DNA of 11,205 bases from an uncultured bacterium (GTDB taxonomy: Bacteria; Actinomycetota; Coriobacteriia; Coriobacteriales; Eggerthellaceae): NCBI GenBank assembly GCA_905214325.1, contig CAJMLT010000044.1, positions 1 through 11,205 on the forward strand, read 5' to 3'. The first letter of the stretch is position 1; each line of letters starts with the position of its first letter. Position numbers and translations under genes: made by a program. Below are positions 6,715-11,205 of the stretch, piece by piece. Under the pieces are notes generated by a model. That model saw only the letters and a program-made list of their open reading frames with translations, searched no databases and was not told the DNA's origin.

Positions 6715-7630
6715 GCATATCCTTTCCGCTGAAAGCTGTATCCATCGAAAAACACGCGTCGAAAAAGCACTCCACCCTCGCACGATATCCGTCCCGATCC
6801 TCAAGGTGGATGTTGTGCCCCACCTGGGGAACCACGACGACTTCGCTGTAGACGTGTGCAGCGGGAGCGTGCGCTTCGATATCCGTCAAAGACCGCGCGA
6901 TTTCAGTATACGTGACATCCTTTTCCCCTGCTAGATAGAGAATGGGAAGCCCCGTTTCAACCAAGGCCCTGCGACAGTCATCCATGCACTGCTGCCCGGC
7001 GTTGATCAGACTCAACGCCAACGCTTGCGGATCGTTGTTCAACCGCTGCTCCCGCACCATCCGGCGTGTTTCATCGGGAAGATTCTGCTGCGTTTCGAAA
7101 AGAGGTAGCTCTTCCCAGAAGTGGATGAACTCGGCCAACGGCTCTTCACGCAATCGGTGGGCAAGCCGTTCGTTTTTACGCGTGCGCGCCATACGCTCCT
7201 CTTCGTTTCGCGGACCGAGACCCGCCGACTCCAGCACGAGAGCGGTTACCGATTCGGGGTGATGACAGGCAAACGATGCCGCCACACGCCCCCCCATGGA
7301 GTACCCCACCAAAGCCGCTTTACCCGTTGGGGAGCATTGTTCGATCACCGCTTTCAATTGCGCCCTGTGGGCTGCCAACGAAAACGCTTCGTCACACAGA
7401 GGGGCTTTCGTTTCGCCATGCCCGATCAGATCGAAGGTCACGACATGATAGCGCTGCGCCAGAATCCGGGCGAGATAATCCCAAGAGGAAGCATCCTGCA
7501 TGAAGCCATGCAATAACACGATGGTGGGTCGGGATTCACTACCCCACAGACGTGCCACCGTCTGCGTTTTGTAGCCGGTGGCGAATCGGTACAGACGCGG
7601 CTCTCTATTCTGCTCGTTATCGACGACCAT
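6686..7630 (-). CDS. menH: SHCHC synthase, alpha/beta hydrolase (MenH)
   Basis: This alpha/beta-hydrolase-fold protein (314 residues from the chosen start) should remove pyruvate from SEPHCHC to give SHCHC. The oxyanion-loop HGF is at 41-43. The nucleophile motif GYSMGGR holds Ser111 with the MenH-type Tyr110 and Arg115. The other triad members are Asp238 in AGEKD and His272 in VGHNIH. Trp172 in the cap may match the conserved MenH tryptophan. It is longer than the roughly 250-residue E. coli enzyme because of extra residues at both ends. An ATG at 7645 would overlap the menD stop as ATGA and add five residues, but it has no good Shine-Dalgarno. The ATG at 7630 follows GAGGGG by seven bases, so I prefer it; coupled translation from 7645 remains possible. 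Position between menD and menB supports MenH over other hydrolases. Confidence 0.9.
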   Translation of the reverse strand: MVVDNEQNREPRLYRFATGYKTQTVARLWGSESRPTIVLLHGFMQDASSWDYLARILAQRYHVVTFDLIGHGETKAPLCDEAFSLAAHRAQLKAVIEQCSPTGKAALVGYSMGGRVAASFACHHPESVTALVLESAGLGPRNEEERMARTRKNERLAHRLREEPLAEFIHFWEELPLFETQQNLPDETRRMVREQRLNNDPQALALSLINAGQQCMDDCRRALVETGLPILYLAGEKDVTYTEIARSLTDIEAHAPAAHVYSEVVVVPQVGHNIHLEDRDGYRARVECFFDACFSMDTAFSGKDMHECIRLEKG

Positions 7631-7641
7631 ACAAGCGCCCC

Positions 7642-9594
7642 TCATTGGAACCGACGATAGCGATCACACAGACCTTCGAGCGGCATTCGGGTTTCGATCA
7701 GATGAATGCCCGGATCGCCTGAAAATTCCGTAAAGGCATCTTCGAAGGCCGCGCGCGAATCGACGAGGCGATACGGAACCCCGAACGCGGATGCCGCCGC
7801 CGAAAAATCCACCGTGTGGGGCGTTTGGAACAAACGCTCGAAATACGCCTCGTCGGACTTCTGGGGCAGCATGTCGAATATCCCCCCTCCGGCATTGTTG
7901 AGCAAAACGATGATGAGGCTCGGGCGTCCCGTTCGGTCATCGCACCGGGCAGACCCGCCCACCCGGCGGAGCCGATCGGCAATCACGCCACCACGGCCCG
8001 TTCGCTTCCCGCCTGAAGATTCCCTGATGATCATTTCGTTTTGAAGCGCCAAAGCGTTCAGGTCGTGGAGTAAAGTGAGGTCTCCGGTGAGAAGCACTCC
8101 CTGATCGAATGCCTGAGTCGCACCGCAAAACGACGACACCGTACCATCGATACCGTTCAATCCACGGTTGGCCAAAACCGTCACGCGCTTCGACCGCTTG
8201 GTGTAGAAGGTGTCCACGGCGCGGATTGCCATACTGTTAGCCGAAAACACCAACGTATCTTCGGGGATCAGATCGAACAAGGCTCTGACGTACGATCCTT
8301 CGAAAAGAGCACCCTCGTCATCGGGCAGGGCGTCGATCGCTTCGATACGCAGGCGCTCCTCTTCGTTCAGTCGGTGCCAGGACCGTCGGTAGTCATCCGT
8401 GCACATCTCGTCAAAGCGGTCTGCAAGCACCCCGGCATAGCCGACATTATCCCCCGACACGACAACGCGATCCGACACCGCCGGATCCTCACCGCTGCAG
8501 GCAAGCAGCGACGCGACGAAATCATCGGGCACCATCCGGATGAAGGAGTCGGTGGTCGCATTGAAGTCGCGCGTCTCCTGCTGATCGACAACGATCTGCA
8601 CCGGACGAACGGCTTCGATATATTTCGTCATCCGCTTGGAAACGGGATAGCGCCCGAAACGCACGAAGGCATCAATGGGGGGCAGATCGTCGCGGGCCAT
8701 GACGTTGTCGAAATTGTCTATGATCGCCGGATGGTCCCAGGAACGCAACTGCGAAAGAGGATCGGCGAACAAGGGAATATCGTAGTGCTCGGCCCAGCGA
8801 AACAGAGCCGAAGCCTGTTGGGCGCGATGCGCCTCATCCGCACAGGGGGAGAAGGTCCCCTCTCCGCACAGCGCGATGACGCGGTGGGTGTCCAAATAGC
8901 GGGAAAGTTCATGGGCCGCAGCAGCATCCAGCACCGACGACGTGAGCGAATAGGCGGGTAGATCGTCTGCGCCCACACGACCGATGGCAAACGGATCCCC
9001 TTCTCCCCAATCGGGCTTCAACGGTTCATCGAACGGGAAATTGAGATGGACCGGAGCGGCGGCGAGTGACCCCGGGGCTGCATGGATGCAGGCCTCGCGG
9101 GCAATCTGGCGCGCATAGGCGATATGCGCCGGATCTGCGGAAGGCTCGGGCATCTGCCAGAAGCGACGCACGTGATCGGAAAACGCCTTCAGCTGATCGC
9201 AGGTTTGAGGCGCCCCTACGCTCTGCAGACGCTGAGGTCGGTCGCCTGAAAGTACGATCAGGGGAACACGCGACGACTCCGCCTCCATCACCGCCGGATA
9301 ATAATTGGCCAAAGCCGTTCCCGACGTACAGATAAGACAAACGCCGCGATTCGTGGCCTTCGCCAATCCCAAGGCGAAAAATCCTGCGCCCCGCTCATCC
9401 ACATCAAGATAGAGGTTGCACGACGAAGCGTGGGCCATCATCGCCAAGGGCGTGCTGCGTGACCCGGGACTCACCACGACATCGCGCACACCGGCGCGAA
9501 TGAGTTCATCGAAAAAGGCACCGACGAAATACGCCGTTGCCCGTGCGTGATCGGATTGACCGTCAATGGTCGAAGAAGAGGAATCGCTCATCAT
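7642..9594 (-). CDS. menD: SEPHCHC synthase, ThDP-dependent (MenD)
   Basis: The 650-residue protein adds the succinic semialdehyde-ThDP unit from 2-oxoglutarate to isochorismate. MenD landmarks are VSPGSRSTPL (41-50), DERGAGFFALGLAK with catalytic Glu67 (66-79), CTSGTALANYYPAV (89-102), LSGDRPQRLQSVGAPQT (115-131), LANRGLNGIDG (474-484), and the Mg/ThDP motif with GDLTLLHDLNALAL (504-517) and NNAGGGIF (566-573). The family is usually 550-600 residues. Much of the excess is an Arg/Gly-rich insertion at about 523-558, inside the GD-to-NN segment. The N-terminus also has a Ser-rich tail of about 15 residues. The start overlaps the menF stop (ATGA); AAGGTG lies just upstream, and a second ATG at 9591 has slightly better spacing. 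Active-site residues look intact. Confidence 0.96.
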   Translation of the reverse strand: MMSDSSSSTIDGQSDHARATAYFVGAFFDELIRAGVRDVVVSPGSRSTPLAMMAHASSCNLYLDVDERGAGFFALGLAKATNRGVCLICTSGTALANYYPAVMEAESSRVPLIVLSGDRPQRLQSVGAPQTCDQLKAFSDHVRRFWQMPEPSADPAHIAYARQIAREACIHAAPGSLAAAPVHLNFPFDEPLKPDWGEGDPFAIGRVGADDLPAYSLTSSVLDAAAAHELSRYLDTHRVIALCGEGTFSPCADEAHRAQQASALFRWAEHYDIPLFADPLSQLRSWDHPAIIDNFDNVMARDDLPPIDAFVRFGRYPVSKRMTKYIEAVRPVQIVVDQQETRDFNATTDSFIRMVPDDFVASLLACSGEDPAVSDRVVVSGDNVGYAGVLADRFDEMCTDDYRRSWHRLNEEERLRIEAIDALPDDEGALFEGSYVRALFDLIPEDTLVFSANSMAIRAVDTFYTKRSKRVTVLANRGLNGIDGTVSSFCGATQAFDQGVLLTGDLTLLHDLNALALQNEMIIRESSGGKRTGRGGVIADRLRRVGGSARCDDRTGRPSLIIVLLNNAGGGIFDMLPQKSDEAYFERLFQTPHTVDFSAAASAFGVPYRLVDSRAAFEDAFTEFSGDPGIHLIETRMPLEGLCDRYRRFQ

Positions 9595-10844
9595 TCATCA
9601 CCTTGAAACGCGCTCAAAATGGTCTGTAGTTTCAAATCTATCTCATCGAATTCGTCTTGGGCGACGCTGCCCTCAACAACCCCGCAACCTGCGTACACCC
9701 AGCCTCTTTCGCCATCGAAAACACCCGAGCGGATGGCGACCGCAAATTCTCCGTCGCCATCACCATCGACGAAGCCGACGGCACCACCGAAAAACCCCCG
9801 ATTGTACGATTCGATATCGCGCAAGCACATCAGCGCCTCCCCCACGGGTGTTCCCGAAAGGGCCGGCGTGGGATGAAGCTGGGAAGCCAGCGAGGGTAAC
9901 GTGATGCCATCCATCACACGGGCGGTGGCCGGAGTGTGAAGGTGCTGTACGTGTTTCAGCCTCAGAATACCGGGAGTATCGGGGATGACCACGTCATAGC
10001 AGTTACGTTCGAATACCTCACGGATGAACTTCACCACGTGAGCATGTTCGCGGAGGTTTTTATCATCGGCGAGCAACTCGGCGGCAAGACGTTTTCGCTG
10101 CTCTTCGTTTTTCCCCACCCCGGCCGTTCCGGCAAGACACATGCTTTCCACCAGGTCGCCCTGCTTGCGGATGAGCAATTCGGGTGTGCACCCGCAGAAG
10201 AAAACATCTCCGTAGCGGTAGAGAAACACCTTGCCGCGAGCACCACCATCGATCAGGTTCACCAGTACGTCTTTTGACGAGAAAGGTTCCTGTGCCAACA
10301 GCTCCTGTCTGCGGGAGGGGACTATTTTATCGATGCGCCCCTCGCGGATACGGGAAAGGCTTTCATCGACGATGCGCTGCCACTCCTGCCTGCTGTCGGG
10401 AGTGAGGCGATGGGTGATGGTGCGTCGGGCTCGCCGGGGTGCTTCTTCGCCGTGGCGCACAAACCGCTCCACGCGTCCCTTGTACACCGGCCCCAAACTG
10501 TTCACCTGCAGAAAAGCTCCGGCCCGGCTTTCGATCAGCACCACTTCGGGCAGGAGAAAATGCAACTGCGGAAAAGCCTGCATCATATCGTCGGCCGGTT
10601 TGGGGTTGCCCGCATCGAAACGGTTGAAGGAGAAGAAGATGGGAGCTTGGTCGGTTTCTCCCTGCAGGGTTATATCTGCATCTTCCGGACGGGAGAGAGC
10701 GATACAGCGCCCCAGCCCCATGACCCGACAGGGGTTTTCCTTGTCGTAATAGACGAACTGATCGGTGAAACCCTTCTGCAGGACGCAAAAAGCGTTCACG
10801 ATGTCGACGGTGATAGGTAGCGTGTAGGAAAATATTTTTGCCAT
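9591..10844 (-). CDS. menF: Isochorismate synthase (MenF)
   Basis: The 417-residue protein is a chorismate-binding-family enzyme that converts chorismate to isochorismate, the committed step to menaquinone. The catalytic Lys173 lies in IDKIVPSRRQEL (171-182). It is followed by FFCGCTPELLIRKQGD (215-230), CLAGT (236-240), the LREHAHVV helix with Glu266 (264-271), HVQHL (298-302), HPTPALSGTP (324-333), ESYNRGFFGG (345-354), GEFAVAIRS (365-373) and the C-terminal EFDEIDLKL. The HPTPALSGTP and ESYNRG elements fit MenF/EntC rather than TrpE/PabB, and the operon supports MenF. I chose the ATG at 10844 because AAGG (10851-10854) sits six bases upstream. The in-frame ATG at 10904 would add 20 residues unlike the family. 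Its stop overlaps the menD start. It is the first gene of the operon. Confidence 0.94.
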   Translation of the reverse strand: MAKIFSYTLPITVDIVNAFCVLQKGFTDQFVYYDKENPCRVMGLGRCIALSRPEDADITLQGETDQAPIFFSFNRFDAGNPKPADDMMQAFPQLHFLLPEVVLIESRAGAFLQVNSLGPVYKGRVERFVRHGEEAPRRARRTITHRLTPDSRQEWQRIVDESLSRIREGRIDKIVPSRRQELLAQEPFSSKDVLVNLIDGGARGKVFLYRYGDVFFCGCTPELLIRKQGDLVESMCLAGTAGVGKNEEQRKRLAAELLADDKNLREHAHVVKFIREVFERNCYDVVIPDTPGILRLKHVQHLHTPATARVMDGITLPSLASQLHPTPALSGTPVGEALMCLRDIESYNRGFFGGAVGFVDGDGDGEFAVAIRSGVFDGERGWVYAGCGVVEGSVAQDEFDEIDLKLQTILSAFQGDE

Positions 10845-10952
10845 GACCATCCTTCGATACGCACATACGGTGTCTCGAGCCGCATGGCGGAAGAGAACAA
10901 GCAACGAAAGAGTTCTCCACCGAGCGAGAAGGATCCTCTTTCCACTACCGCC

Positions 10953-10961
10953 ATTCTACCA
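10953..10961 (-). promoter_or_regulatory. Candidate extended -10 promoter for the men operon
   Basis: On the minus strand TGGTAGAAT combines a TAGAAT box (10953-10958, five of six) with the TG of an extended -10 element. No good -35 box lies at 16-18 bases. The predicted start near 10946 gives a leader of about 100 bases before menF. This is the best box between menF and the right edge, but the evidence is weak. Confidence 0.35.
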
Positions 10962-11128
10962 TTCCGTCGATTTGCGAGGCCGCAACGGACGCAAGGAAAA
11001 ACGGGCGGGGAGAATGGGGTGCGACAGGAACACCAGCCGCGAGCGGACTTTCTCCACAAGCAAACGGTTGATGATCGAACACCCTTGTACGTTCACGGTT
11101 TTTGACCCTCCGTTTACCCCGACGGAAA

Positions 11129-11147
11129 TTTCAATATGCTATTGAAA
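11129..11147. repeat. AT-rich inverted repeat upstream of the men operon
   Basis: TTTCAATA (11129-11136) and TATTGAAA (11140-11147) are perfect 8-base inverted copies around TGC. Flanking bases are also AT-rich up to a GATAAT at 11152-11157. The site lies about 285 bases from the menF start, so it may serve a more distant promoter or a gene to the right of the window. It resembles an operator by shape only. Confidence 0.4.
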
Positions 11148-11205
11148 ATTCGATAATGATGGAGTGACGAACCCCCCCTCATCGTGACTATTTTTCCTTT
11201 TGGAA

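Larger units (their letters stand above)
10845..11205. other. Region upstream of menF with no convincing gene
   Basis: About 360 bases hold no reading frame with recognisable protein features on either strand; the frames present are Arg/Ser/Pro-rich and look like chance. The stretch includes the candidate extended -10 near 10955, a possible 46-codon ORF (10956-11096, minus), and an AT-rich segment with an inverted repeat at 11129-11147. There is also a C7 run near 11172-11178 and a short TTCC-TTTT-GGAA palindrome at the right edge. It is best read as the leader and promoter region of the men operon, possibly shared with a gene beyond the window. Confidence 0.6.

Noticed and set aside
6715..6804. 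A 30-residue N-terminal extension of MenB
   Set aside because: The extra residues match no MenB N-terminus and the ATG at 6714 has a well-spaced Shine-Dalgarno.
10845..10904. A 20-residue N-terminal extension of MenF
   Set aside because: The internal ATG at 10844 has AAGG six bases upstream and begins at the expected family position.

Overview
The window is an ordinary chromosomal segment from a moderately GC-rich anaerobic bacterium with a menaquinone pathway. The mixture of a DUF1836 regulator, a DegV lipid-binding protein, a signal-peptide bactofilin-like membrane protein and a fused MenE-MenC enzyme fits a Gram-positive anaerobe. My best guess is Coriobacteriia (Eggerthellaceae and relatives). 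That placement is inference from gene content and general sequence character, not from any search. I see no mobile element, CRISPR array, phage gene or toxin-antitoxin pair.

Left part (1-1834): the 5' part of an initiator tRNA-fMet gene runs off the left edge on the minus strand, with its own recognisable promoter. Next is a DegV/FakB-like fatty-acid-binding protein (115-975, minus). It is divergent from a DUF1836 MerR-like regulator (1142-1687, plus). The 166-base gap between them holds back-to-back sigma70-like promoters and a long, nearly perfect inverted repeat. The repeat lies over the -10 box and predicted start site of the degV promoter, where an operator would be expected. The DUF1836 gene ends in a clear intrinsic terminator and converges on the operon to its right.

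Right part (1835-10844, all minus): a menaquinone operon transcribed right to left in the order menF, menD, menH, menB, menE-menC fusion, and finally a gene for a membrane-anchored bactofilin-like protein 33 bases downstream. Together the Men proteins carry chorismate to DHNA-CoA: MenF (isochorismate), MenD (SEPHCHC), MenH (SHCHC), MenC domain (o-succinylbenzoate), MenE domain (OSB-CoA), MenB (DHNA-CoA). The DHNA-CoA thioesterase, MenA and MenG are not in the window. menF/menD overlap by 4 bases, menD/menH abut or overlap by 4 bases, and menH/menB overlap by 29 bases. menB and the menE-menC fusion are instead separated by 77 bases that contain a hairpin followed by seven U residues, so the last two genes may be expressed at a different level.

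The right 360 bases (10845-11205) carry no convincing gene. They hold the likely operon leader with an extended -10 candidate, a possible 46-codon small ORF and an AT-rich inverted repeat near the edge. The most notable points are the MenE-MenC fusion, a roughly 32-residue Arg/Gly-rich insertion inside the ThDP-binding motif of MenD, the internal terminator, the operator-like palindrome, and the bactofilin-like gene attached to the men operon.
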